From Balneolales bacterium (GTDB lineage: Bacteria; Bacteroidota; Rhodothermia; Balneolales; Balneolaceae), in NCBI GenBank assembly GCA_030830725.1, contig JAURMN010000035.1:1-13816 (forward strand): 13,816 nt of DNA, in the 5' to 3' direction. Within the stretch, counting starts at the first letter, position 1, and the number at the start of each line of letters is the position of its first letter. Positions 1 to 7,475 of the stretch are shown piece by piece. The notes below the pieces were generated by a model. The model worked only from the letters and a program-made list of their open reading frames with translations. It had not been told where the DNA came from and searched no databases. Made by a program: the position numbers and the translations under genes.

Positions 1-72
1 ATTGTGGTTCGATTTTGGATTATGGCCATTCTGCTTGGAATTATGAGTCTATTAACCCTCAAACTGAGATAA
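1..72 (+). CDS. mraY: MraY C-terminus (phospho-N-acetylmuramoyl-pentapeptide-transferase), 5' truncated by window edge
   Basis: Frame 1 reads 23 codons and then TAA. The translated end, VVRFWIMAILLGIMSLLTLK plus LR, matches the last transmembrane helix and basic tail of MraY; from memory, the E. coli protein ends [21 protein letters not shown]. MraY transfers phospho-MurNAc-pentapeptide to undecaprenyl phosphate in the inner membrane, giving lipid I. Its place just upstream of murD is the usual dcw position. Only the tail is visible, so catalytic residues cannot be checked. The identification rests on the RFW motif, the hydrophobic helix and synteny. Confidence 0.85.
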   Translation: MVVRFWIMAILLGIMSLLTLKLR

Positions 73-140
73 GTTGGGGATGCTGTTGAGTGTTGAGATC
101 CCAATAACTGAAACAAACGTCACCAAGTCTACATCCTTCA

Positions 141-1526
141 ATGCCAATTCCTGAATCCTATCGTACTCTTCTCTCCAGCCCAGTGCTGGTGGTAGGTTCT
201 GCGCGAAGTGGACAGGCCGCGGCGTCTTTGCTTCGCAGTAAAGATGTGGAGGTATTTGTCTCTGATTCGGGTGTGATTTCGGATAAGGCAAAAAACTTCT
301 TCACGAGCTTAGAGATCGCTTGGGAGGAAAATGGGCATACAGAGAAAGCGAAGAACTACGACTGGATGGTCCTGAGCCCTGGAGTTCCTTCCTCCGCCCC
401 GATTGTGCAGTATTATCTCACGGAGGGCAAACCGGTGGTCTCTGAAATTGAAATGGCCAGTTGGTTTTTGAAGGAACACCAACGCATTATCGCCGTGACC
501 GGAACCAACGGCAAAACGACCGTTACAAATTGGTTGGCCGATGTCTGGAAACGCTCTGGGAAAACCTTTAGTGTTGGTGGGAATCTGGGAACGCCTTTTT
601 CCTGGATGATGGAACACCAGGGAGATCGTGACGATATGATCCTGGAGGTGAGTAGTTTTCAACTTGATCACATTCATTCGTTCCGCCCACATGTTTCCGT
701 TTTGCTCAACATTACCCCCGATCACCTCGATCGATATCAGAACTCTTTTGACCTCTATGTAGCATCCAAAGAGCGTATTACTGTCAATCAGAAAAGAGGT
801 GATTTTTTGGTCTACAATGCCGACGATCCACACTGCGTGGCGATTGCACACCATCTCTCTGAGCGGGAAAACACACCCTTTTTGACCCCTTTTTCTCTCA
901 CCACTCCCCTCTCTACAGGCGGATGGATTGAAAACCAAACACTCACGATTCACTTAAATCAGACGGACGAGATCCATATGCACACACAAGACCTTGCTCT
1001 ACCTGGAATCCATAACACAGGAAACGGCCTCGCAACTGCACTGACGGCATTGATTTCCGGGATAAAAAGCGAAACGATCAAAGAAGCCCTAAGTCGTTTT
1101 GAGGGTGTGGAACATCGTCTTGAATTTGTGCGGGAACTGGACGGGGTTCGCTATATCAATGACAGTAAAGCGACCAACGTTAATGCCGTTTGGTACGCTC
1201 TGGACAGTGTTCATGTTCCTGTTACCCTGATTATGGGGGGGCGCGATAAAGGAAATAATTACCTGGAACTTGAGTCTCAACTTCGTTCGAAAGTGCGAGC
1301 GATTATTGCCATTGGTGAAGCGACGCCAAAGATTGAGGGACAACTCACGGGAGTCGTACCTGATCTATTGAAAGCAAATTCCATGGCGGATGCCGTTCGA
1401 ATGGGTCGAAAAATGGCAAAACGTGGAGAAATTGTAATGCTCAGCCCCGCTTGTTCCTCCTTTGACATGTTTGAGAATTATGAGCAACGGGGTGAAATCT
1501 TTAAACGTGAGGTCCTCTCACTCTGA
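141..1526 (+). CDS. murD: UDP-N-acetylmuramoyl-L-alanine--D-glutamate ligase (MurD)
   Basis: A cytoplasmic Mur ligase that adds D-glutamate to UDP-MurNAc-L-Ala using ATP. The 461-residue length is normal for MurD. Three domains are visible. An N-terminal Rossmann-like UDP-binding domain begins VLVVGSARSGQAAASLL. The central ATPase domain has the P-loop GTNGKTT at residues 121-127, EVSSFQLD, and NITPDHLDRY. The C-terminal domain has the HRLEFV segment, INDSKATN (D341, K343, N346), MGGRDKG and the closing SPACSSFDMFENYEQRG motif, which is typical of MurD. The ATG at 141 lies 68 nt after mraY and leaves the expected short lead before the first strand. No clear Shine-Dalgarno sequence precedes it. 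The gene is probably co-transcribed with mraY and ftsW. Confidence 0.97.
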   Translation: MPIPESYRTLLSSPVLVVGSARSGQAAASLLRSKDVEVFVSDSGVISDKAKNFFTSLEIAWEENGHTEKAKNYDWMVLSPGVPSSAPIVQYYLTEGKPVVSEIEMASWFLKEHQRIIAVTGTNGKTTVTNWLADVWKRSGKTFSVGGNLGTPFSWMMEHQGDRDDMILEVSSFQLDHIHSFRPHVSVLLNITPDHLDRYQNSFDLYVASKERITVNQKRGDFLVYNADDPHCVAIAHHLSERENTPFLTPFSLTTPLSTGGWIENQTLTIHLNQTDEIHMHTQDLALPGIHNTGNGLATALTALISGIKSETIKEALSRFEGVEHRLEFVRELDGVRYINDSKATNVNAVWYALDSVHVPVTLIMGGRDKGNNYLELESQLRSKVRAIIAIGEATPKIEGQLTGVVPDLLKANSMADAVRMGRKMAKRGEIVMLSPACSSFDMFENYEQRGEIFKREVLSL

Positions 1527-1529
1527 GGA
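1525..1529 (+). promoter_or_regulatory. Ribosome binding site for ftsW
   Basis: GAGGA overlaps the murD stop codon and lies 10 nt before the ATG at 1540. It decides the ftsW start in favour of 1540 over an in-frame ATG at 1462, which would sit 65 nt inside murD and has no comparable site. A second ATG follows immediately at 1543. Confidence 0.55.
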
Positions 1530-1539
1530 AACGGATCCT

Positions 1540-2742
1540 ATGATGAAGTATACCTCCATTGCCGGAAAGCAAAAAAAATTCACCATTTTGGGAACGGCTC
1601 CCGAAGAGGTAGAGAATGCTCGCCAGGGCAGTGATCGCGTATTGCTGGTGAGTTTCATTATTCTAATGCTTTTTGGAATGATGGCGGTGTATTCTGCCAT
1701 TGCCTACTTCGCGCAGACCAAGGGAACAACAGCAGGAGCGCTTTTTGCCAACCATAGCGTGAAGTTGATTCTGGGGTTCACAGTGATGTTGATCGCCTCC
1801 AAAATTAATTATCACCATGTAGTAAAATGGAGCCGATACGGAGTGTTGGTAAGTTGGGTCCTGCTACTTGTGGTAATGACTGCCGGCGATACTGTTTTTG
1901 GAGCTCGTCGATCGCTTTCGGTTGGTGGTTTTTCATTTCAGCCCTCGTCTTTGGCAGCCGTTTCGTTATTGCTCTACATCAGTGGATTAATTGCCGAAAA
2001 ACAGGCCTACATCCGTGAATTTGAACGCTCATTTGTCCCGATTATGGTGTGGATTTCGGTCACATGTGGCCTAATTGCCATAGAGGACTTTAGTAGTGCG
2101 GCCCTTCTGTTTGTGATTTGTTTTGTGATGATGTTTGTGGGAAGAGTTCCGATGCTACACCTGGGCGGTATTATCGCTATAGGGATTGCAGGTGGGATCT
2201 TTTTAGTGAGTTCCTCTCCGGAGCGCGTGGCCAGGGTAAATGAGTTTGTGGATCAGGTAATCACAATTCGAAGTGCTGAATTTGAAACGGGCGAAGGATA
2301 TCAGTCTCAGCAGGCTCAAATTGCCATTGCACAAGGCGGGGTAACCGGAGTAGGAATTGGAAAAAGTACACAGCGTGACTTTTTACCCGCTCCTTATAAT
2401 GATTTTCTCTTTGCGATTGTAGCGGAAGAATACGGCCTTATCGGGGCAATGACCTTACTTGGACTCCTGGCAGTGATTTTGATCCGTGGAGTTTGGGATG
2501 TTGCCCGGCGGGCCGAAGATGAACAGGGTGCGTTAGTGGCTCTGGCTGCAACCTTAATGATTACGATGTATGGATTTATTCATGCCGGTGTTTCAAGCGG
2601 AATCTTACCGGTAACCGGATTACCCATGCCCTTTATGAGTTATGGTGGAAGTAGCATTCTATTTACAGGACTAATGGCCGGAGTTCTTTTGAATGTGTCG
2701 AAGCATACTACAGACCGCGAACGACCTTACATCTTTGCATGA
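1540..2742 (+). CDS. ftsW: FtsW, SEDS-family peptidoglycan glycosyltransferase of the divisome
   Basis: A polytopic inner-membrane protein of 400 residues from the chosen start. SEDS proteins polymerise lipid II into glycan strands together with a class B PBP, and FtsW does so at the septum. The sequence has a cytoplasmic N-terminal tail of about 30 residues followed by many hydrophobic helices. The large extracellular-loop signature is present (GYQSQQAQIAIAQGG, then GIGKSTQRDFLPAPYNDF). It includes Asp288, which aligns with the essential loop Asp of FtsW/RodA (the D of the E. coli TDFIFA motif). The late motif LPVTGLPMPFMSYGGSS is also diagnostic. FtsW and RodA share these motifs; position inside the dcw cluster between murD and murG favours FtsW. 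The gene starts 13 nt after murD and overlaps murG by 4 nt. Confidence 0.95.
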   Translation: MMKYTSIAGKQKKFTILGTAPEEVENARQGSDRVLLVSFIILMLFGMMAVYSAIAYFAQTKGTTAGALFANHSVKLILGFTVMLIASKINYHHVVKWSRYGVLVSWVLLLVVMTAGDTVFGARRSLSVGGFSFQPSSLAAVSLLLYISGLIAEKQAYIREFERSFVPIMVWISVTCGLIAIEDFSSAALLFVICFVMMFVGRVPMLHLGGIIAIGIAGGIFLVSSSPERVARVNEFVDQVITIRSAEFETGEGYQSQQAQIAIAQGGVTGVGIGKSTQRDFLPAPYNDFLFAIVAEEYGLIGAMTLLGLLAVILIRGVWDVARRAEDEQGALVALAATLMITMYGFIHAGVSSGILPVTGLPMPFMSYGGSSILFTGLMAGVLLNVSKHTTDRERPYIFA

Positions 2743-3923
2743 TCCAACACAAAGTTCATATAGCACAAAAAGAATCATTGGCGTATCGATTCCTGATGGC
2801 TGCCGGGGGCACCGGTGGACATGTGTATCCTGCCTTGGCCATCGCGGATGCTCTTCGGGTTCAGGCTCCAGAAAGTGAATTTCTATTTGTGGGAACGCGG
2901 GATCGGATGGAGTGGAAAGCCGTTCCAAAAGCCGGATATCGAATTGAACCGGTTTGGATATCTGGATTTCATCGTCGTTTTACTCTCAAAAACCTGCTAT
3001 TCCCGTTGAAAGTGGTAGTAAGCTTAATCCAGAGTCTCACACTGATTCGTCGTTTTCGACCCGATGCGGTGGTGGCTTGTGGAGGGTTTGCCTCCGGTCC
3101 GATTGGATGGGTAGCATCGGCATTAGGGATACCCCTGTTTTTGCAGGAGCAGAATAGTTTTCCAGGTGTTACAACCCGATTGTTGGCAGAAAAAGCCAAG
3201 GCTGTGTATTTGACAATGCCGTTAATCCAAAAGACTCTAAGAACCGAGAAGACGGAAGTGGTTGGAAATCCGGTAAGAGCTTCTTTTTTGGAGGAAGTGA
3301 ACGCCAGCTCTTCGGTAAATGCAAAAGAGTGGGTAAAAGCCACTGGTTTGAACCCGAACCAACCCATCGTATTAATACTGGGCGGAAGCGGAGGTTCAGA
3401 GGAAATGAATCGCGCAGTGTGGGAACAATTGGACGGCTTAAGTGGTGGGAAAGACTCTATTCAACTCCTTTGGCAAGCAGGATCAAACTATGCTGAGAGC
3501 TACCGAAAAAAAGTAGATCCTGTGAGATATGCAGCCGTTCGAATCGTCGATTTTATTGATGAAATGCCCTTGGCTTTGCGAGCAGCTGATCTAGTGGTCA
3601 GCCGTGCCGGTGCCGGTGCCCTATCGGAACTGATGCTTTTTGGAAAAGCGTCAATTCTCGTGCCCTCTGCTGCCGTTGCCGGAGATCATCAACGAAAAAA
3701 TGCCCTCTGGATGGTGAAACAGGATGCTGCGGTACTATTGGAAAGTGCTGAACTCTCCCACAAACTGGCTGACACAATCCAAGAACTTATACATAATCCT
3801 GAGCAGAGAAAGAAGCTGGCTATAAACGCAGCGGCAATGGCCAAGCCCAATGCCGCTCAAACAATTGCAAGTCGAATTCTGGATGCCCTCGAGCACGAAA
3901 GACCGTTTTGGAAGAATAATTAA
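2739..3923 (+). CDS. murG: Undecaprenyldiphospho-muramoylpentapeptide beta-N-acetylglucosaminyltransferase (MurG)
   Basis: A peripheral inner-membrane GT28 glycosyltransferase that adds GlcNAc from UDP-GlcNAc to lipid I, forming lipid II. The N-terminal Rossmann domain has the glycine loop AAGGTGGHVYPALAIAD (GGTGGH at 23-28) and CGGFASGPIGW. The C-terminal domain has a glycine loop GGSGGSEEMN at 215-224 and the UDP-GlcNAc-binding stretch VVSRAGAGALSEL, followed by AVAGDHQRKNA, which resembles Bacteroidota MurG. At 394 residues it is somewhat longer than the common 355-370. The ATG at 2739 overlaps the ftsW stop as ATGA, suggesting translational coupling. A later in-frame ATG (residue 20) would remove the first beta strand. 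The second glycine loop departs from the usual GGSxGAxxxN. Confidence 0.96.
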   Translation: MIQHKVHIAQKESLAYRFLMAAGGTGGHVYPALAIADALRVQAPESEFLFVGTRDRMEWKAVPKAGYRIEPVWISGFHRRFTLKNLLFPLKVVVSLIQSLTLIRRFRPDAVVACGGFASGPIGWVASALGIPLFLQEQNSFPGVTTRLLAEKAKAVYLTMPLIQKTLRTEKTEVVGNPVRASFLEEVNASSSVNAKEWVKATGLNPNQPIVLILGGSGGSEEMNRAVWEQLDGLSGGKDSIQLLWQAGSNYAESYRKKVDPVRYAAVRIVDFIDEMPLALRAADLVVSRAGAGALSELMLFGKASILVPSAAVAGDHQRKNALWMVKQDAAVLLESAELSHKLADTIQELIHNPEQRKKLAINAAAMAKPNAAQTIASRILDALEHERPFWKNN

Positions 3924-3927
3924 GCGT

Positions 3928-5361
3928 ATGACACCCTATCAAGATTCATCCCTGATCATTCCTTCTCAGCCCACTTTGGGAAAGACCCGGCATGTTCATT
4001 TGGTCGGGATCGGCGGTATTGGAATGAGCGGTATTGCCGAGATTTTACTGCATCAGGGGTATGAAGTGAGTGGATCCGATGGGGCAAAAAGTGAAAATAC
4101 CGATCGTCTAGAGGCCCTTGGGGCTATGATTTTTATCGGTCATGATCCGGCACATATTGAAGGTGCGGATGTGGTAGTCTATACAAGCGCTGTGAAGGCT
4201 GAGGATAATGTCGAAACACGTGCAGCCCTCAAGCAACACATTCCGGTAATAAAGCGTGCCGAAATGCTTGCCGAGATGATGAGGATGAAAGTGGGAATTG
4301 GGGTAGCAGGAACTCATGGAAAAACCACTACCACCAGTATGCTGGGCCATATTATCCAGGATGCGGGTCTGGATCCAACCATTATGGTTGGGGGGCGTGT
4401 TCACAGTTTCCAAAAATCGAATGCTGTAGTGGGAAAAGGCGATATTCTGATTATTGAAGCAGATGAATACGATCGTACATTTCTGAAACTGACGCCTTCC
4501 ATGGCCATCATTACGAATGTTGAAGCGGAACACCTCGACATCTATGAAGACTTTGAGGATGTATCAGGGGCATTCATCGAGTTTGCCAATAAGGTTCCAT
4601 TTTATGGGGCGGTTGCCGTCTGTGTGGATGACGAAGGAGTTAGAACGATTTTACCTTCCTTGCAACGTCGCGTGGTCACCTACGGAATTACCGAAGAAGC
4701 CGATGTGATGGCCGTTGAGATTGAATCGGATCAATTTGAAAGTAGATTCAAAGTGGTGGTTCTGGGCGAAACTCTGGGAGAAATTACCCTCAATGTTCCT
4801 GGAAGACACAATATTCTAAATGCACTCGGAGCCATTGCCCTGAGCCTGGATATGGGAATTAAGTTTGAAGCCGCACAAAAAGGGCTGAAACGATTTGAGG
4901 GTGTATATCGTCGCTTTCAAAAAAAGATGGACTCAAACGGTGTTCTGTTGATCGATGACTATGCTCACCACCCTACCGAAGTGGAAGCTACGCTGAGCGG
5001 TGCGAAAAAAGGGTGGCCGGATCGTCGAATTGTGGCGGTCTTCCAGCCTCATTTGTATTCTCGTACACAGCAACTGAGTGATGAATTTGGAGAGGCCTTT
5101 TCGGCTGCCGATTTGGTGGTGATCTCGGATGTCTACCCTTCTCGAGAAAAAGCAATCGAGGGTGTTACGGGTGAACTAATTGCCATGAAAGCAAAATATT
5201 ATGGCCATCAAGATGTGCATTATGTTGCAAATAAAGAGGATATCCCTGGTTTCATGATGGAATTGGCCCAAGAGATGGATTTGATCATTACGATGGGCGC
5301 CGGAGACATTTATCGAGTTGGCGAAACCTTTGCCCGTCTTTGGCAGGAAGGTACAACATGA
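3928..5361 (+). CDS. murC: UDP-N-acetylmuramate--L-alanine ligase (MurC)
   Basis: A cytoplasmic Mur ligase adding L-alanine to UDP-MurNAc, the first amino-acid step of the stem peptide. From the chosen ATG it is 477 residues, normal for MurC. The N-terminal UDP-binding loop is GIGGIGMSG (27-35). The ATP P-loop is AGTHGKTTTT (core G128-T134). EADEYDRTFL and ITNVEAEHLDIY follow in the central domain. The C-terminal domain has DDYAHHPTE (343-351), FQPHLYSRT and TMGAGDIYRVGE. The reading frame is open back to 3850 inside murG, but the ATG at 3928, 4 nt after the murG stop, gives the usual N-terminus. No murB follows, unlike in enterobacterial clusters. The 3' end overlaps ftsQ by 4 nt. Confidence 0.97.
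   Translation: MTPYQDSSLIIPSQPTLGKTRHVHLVGIGGIGMSGIAEILLHQGYEVSGSDGAKSENTDRLEALGAMIFIGHDPAHIEGADVVVYTSAVKAEDNVETRAALKQHIPVIKRAEMLAEMMRMKVGIGVAGTHGKTTTTSMLGHIIQDAGLDPTIMVGGRVHSFQKSNAVVGKGDILIIEADEYDRTFLKLTPSMAIITNVEAEHLDIYEDFEDVSGAFIEFANKVPFYGAVAVCVDDEGVRTILPSLQRRVVTYGITEEADVMAVEIESDQFESRFKVVVLGETLGEITLNVPGRHNILNALGAIALSLDMGIKFEAAQKGLKRFEGVYRRFQKKMDSNGVLLIDDYAHHPTEVEATLSGAKKGWPDRRIVAVFQPHLYSRTQQLSDEFGEAFSAADLVVISDVYPSREKAIEGVTGELIAMKAKYYGHQDVHYVANKEDIPGFMMELAQEMDLIITMGAGDIYRVGETFARLWQEGTT
5345..5351 (+). promoter_or_regulatory. Ribosome binding site for ftsQ
   Basis: AGGAAGG lies within the last murC codons, with AGGA placed 9 nt before the ATG at 5358. It supports that start over the in-frame ATG at 5340, which lies upstream of the site. 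Confidence 0.6.
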
Positions 5362-6098
5362 AAATTCCGACGATGAGCACACTAAAAAATATTGTGATCG
5401 GTGTTGTCATAAGCACTATGGTGGGTCTGGCTGCCTTGGTGGGAATTCATAATGAGCGGAATACCTTGTTGAAAGAAGTGCGGGTTCATGGAAACAGCGT
5501 AATTAAGAGTTCAGAGTTTGATGAAATTCGTAAACAGGTTATCGGTCAACACCCAGATTCTCTGAATATGGGCGACTTGACGCTCTTGGCAATGAAAAAT
5601 CCTTATGTCGATACTGTGATCCTCCGCGTCGAAGCTGCCGGGGCTCTGATCCTAGACGTGATGGAATATGAAGCCTTGGGTATGCTTATTGATGGAGATC
5701 GGGAGGCTTTGATTGCGCATGATGGGACTGTTCTACCGTTTCGCAGAGAAGCGATGACAGGTCCCCTGCCTCTTATTTACGGGTATTCTACTCGACATGA
5801 GAGTCTTGAAAAAGAGCTAGGATTTGAAGAAATCGCGCGCTTTCTGACCGAGTCACGCAAGCATGAACTAAGTTGGCTCACGATTAGTGAAGTGACCTGG
5901 AATTCCGAGGACGGAGTTGTGGTCTTGAGCCAGGAAAATGGCGTAAAATTGTTATTTGGAAATGCTGACTTCGACGCTTCAATCCAAAAATGGATGGCGT
6001 TTTACAAAGAAGTCATTGTGCATAAAGGAATCGGAGCTTTTCATACGATAGACCTTCGTTTCCGAGGTCAAATTGTAACCCGGGAAACATCCACATAA
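5358..6098 (+). CDS. ftsQ: Cell division protein FtsQ/DivIB
   Basis: A bitopic inner-membrane divisome protein of 246 residues. FtsQ/DivIB links early cytoplasmic and late periplasmic components through FtsB and FtsL. The architecture fits: a short N-terminal cytoplasmic segment, one transmembrane helix at about residues 11-30, then a POTRA-like domain beginning KEVRVHGNSV and running to about residue 105 (MKNPYVDTVILRVE, LILDVMEYEALGML). A beta-rich C-terminal part follows, with a DHDGTVL-like segment (AHDGTVLPF) typical of the family. The start overlaps the murC stop as ATGA and has a good ribosome binding site. The family diverges strongly, so the assignment leans on topology, the POTRA start and position between murC and ftsA. 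Confidence 0.9.
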   Translation: MKIPTMSTLKNIVIGVVISTMVGLAALVGIHNERNTLLKEVRVHGNSVIKSSEFDEIRKQVIGQHPDSLNMGDLTLLAMKNPYVDTVILRVEAAGALILDVMEYEALGMLIDGDREALIAHDGTVLPFRREAMTGPLPLIYGYSTRHESLEKELGFEEIARFLTESRKHELSWLTISEVTWNSEDGVVVLSQENGVKLLFGNADFDASIQKWMAFYKEVIVHKGIGAFHTIDLRFRGQIVTRETST

Positions 6099-6099
6099 C

Positions 6100-6117
6100 C
6101 CATCGATCAAAACATTA
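6100..6117 (+). repeat. 18-nt motif in the ftsQ-ftsA gap, first copy
   Basis: CCATCGATCAAAACATTA lies two bases after the ftsQ stop and 35 nt before the ftsA start. It matches CCATCAATAAAACCATTA in the ftsA-ftsZ gap at 15 of 18 positions by eye. Function is unknown; it could be a shared leader or processing element, or a coincidence of A-rich intergenic DNA. Confidence 0.35.
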
Positions 6118-6142
6118 AATCCATTGCCCAAACTGAATCAGC

Positions 6143-6146
6143 GGAG
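6143..6146 (+). promoter_or_regulatory. Ribosome binding site for ftsA
   Basis: GGAG sits 6 nt before the ATG at 6153. It gives ftsA its own ribosome entry site, as expected because the 54-nt gap after ftsQ makes simple coupling unlikely. An ATG at 6148 is in another frame. Confidence 0.55.
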
Positions 6147-6152
6147 TATGCT

Positions 6153-7415
6153 ATGAATGAACTTGAACGGATAGTTGTAGGCCTCGACATTGGTACAACC
6201 AAAATTTGTGCCATCATTGCTTCTGTGGACGAGCAGGAGCAGATTCACATTCTAGGGGTTGGGAAAGCCCCAAGTATGGGATTGAATCGCGGGGTGGTGG
6301 TAAATATTGAACGCACAGTTCAAGCCATTAAACAGGCAATGGAACAGGCGGAATTGGCTTCGGGAATTAAGGTAAACGCCGTGAATGTAGGGATTGCCGG
6401 TGACCACATCCGCAGTGTTCGAAGCAAAGGGGTAATTACCATTAATAACCGAGATAAGGAAATCACGGCAGAGGATGTAGAACGACTTCTGGCAGATTGT
6501 CAACGGATTATGCTTCCTCCGGATCAGCAAATCATCCATGTGATTCCACAAGATTTTGTGGTGGATGGACAGGATGGAATCAGCGATCCTATAGGAATGA
6601 GCGGAGTTCGAATGGAGGCTGAAGTTCATATTATTACTGGACTTGTTTCTGCAGCACAGAACATATATCGCTGCGTGAACCGCGCCGGATATGAAGTAGC
6701 GGACATTATCTTAGAACCACTGGCTTCTTCATATGCTGTGCTGGATCAGGAAGAGAGAGACGCCGGCGTAGTTTTGGTCGATATTGGCGGGGGAACAACC
6801 GATGTAGCGGTATTTCGGGATAATACAATTCGTCATACGGCTGTCATCGCCGTGGCTGGAAAAAAAGTGACGGATGATATTAAAATCGGTCTGAGCGTAT
6901 TAGACGATCAAGCGGAGGCACTCAAGCTGAATCACGGGGAGTGCTACGTAGATCGGATTTTTGAAGATGAAATTATCACGGTTCCAGGCATTGCGGGAAG
7001 ACCACCAAAGGAAATCAGCAAATCGATTCTAGCCAAAATTATCCAGGCACGAATGGAAGAAATTCTGGAAATCGTGGGGATTGAAGTGAAGCGCAGTGGG
7101 TATGCAGATATGTTAAGCGCTGGAATTGTGATCACCGGTGGAGGATCGCTGATTCATAATATTTCGCCATTGGCCAGTCAGGTATTGGGAATGGATGCCA
7201 AAATTGGTCGTCCGCTTGGGCTGACCGGTGGATTAACCGAGGAGGTAAACAGTCCGATATACGCAACAGGTGTGGGACTGGTACTTCACGCGATACATGC
7301 AGGAAATACGACGCCATTATCTTCACTTGATGAGGAAGAACCGGAAGGTGCCGGTATGGATAAGATGATGAAGGGCATCTCTAATCGTATGAAATCCTGG
7401 TTTAAAGAGCTTTAA
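6153..7415 (+). CDS. ftsA: Cell division protein FtsA, actin-like Z-ring membrane anchor
   Basis: An actin/Hsp70-fold ATP-binding protein that tethers FtsZ to the inner membrane. The 420-residue length is normal. The phosphate-1 motif is GLDIGTTK (10-17). The FtsA-specific 1C (SHS2) domain follows from about residue 84 to 162 (ITAEDVERLLADCQ, HVIPQDFVVDG). The phosphate-2 motif is DIGGGTTDVAVF (from D210), and the adenosine motif is TGGGSLIHNI (from T328). The last 19 residues (402-420), including MMKGISNRMKSWFKEL, form a basic amphipathic helix with exposed Trp and Phe, matching the known membrane-targeting tail. It sits directly before its partner ftsZ. Confidence 0.97.
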   Translation: MNELERIVVGLDIGTTKICAIIASVDEQEQIHILGVGKAPSMGLNRGVVVNIERTVQAIKQAMEQAELASGIKVNAVNVGIAGDHIRSVRSKGVITINNRDKEITAEDVERLLADCQRIMLPPDQQIIHVIPQDFVVDGQDGISDPIGMSGVRMEAEVHIITGLVSAAQNIYRCVNRAGYEVADIILEPLASSYAVLDQEERDAGVVLVDIGGGTTDVAVFRDNTIRHTAVIAVAGKKVTDDIKIGLSVLDDQAEALKLNHGECYVDRIFEDEIITVPGIAGRPPKEISKSILAKIIQARMEEILEIVGIEVKRSGYADMLSAGIVITGGGSLIHNISPLASQVLGMDAKIGRPLGLTGGLTEEVNSPIYATGVGLVLHAIHAGNTTPLSSLDEEEPEGAGMDKMMKGISNRMKSWFKEL

Positions 7416-7430
7416 TCCTCAACTACGTAG

Positions 7431-7448
7431 CCATCAATAAAACCATTA
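7431..7448 (+). repeat. 18-nt motif in the ftsA-ftsZ gap, second copy
   Basis: CCATCAATAAAACCATTA is the partner of the copy before ftsA (15 of 18 identical). It ends 27 nt before the ftsZ start. The ftsZ ATG itself has no visible Shine-Dalgarno sequence, so a leader element affecting initiation is conceivable but unproven. Confidence 0.35.
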
Positions 7449-7475
7449 GCAATCGAATATAAAATCTACAGCGCT

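Noticed and set aside
309..953. A 214-residue minus-strand open frame inside murD
   Set aside because: It lies wholly opposite a well-conserved MurD and its translation has no recognisable domain or sensible composition; it is a shadow.
1462..1539. Upstream in-frame start for ftsW inside murD
   Set aside because: It would overlap murD by 65 nt and add 26 residues unlike FtsW. The ATG at 1540 has a ribosome binding site and gives a normal N-terminus.
3850..3927. Upstream in-frame start for murC inside murG
   Set aside because: It would overlap murG by 74 nt. The ATG at 3928 follows the murG stop by 4 nt and fits MurC length.
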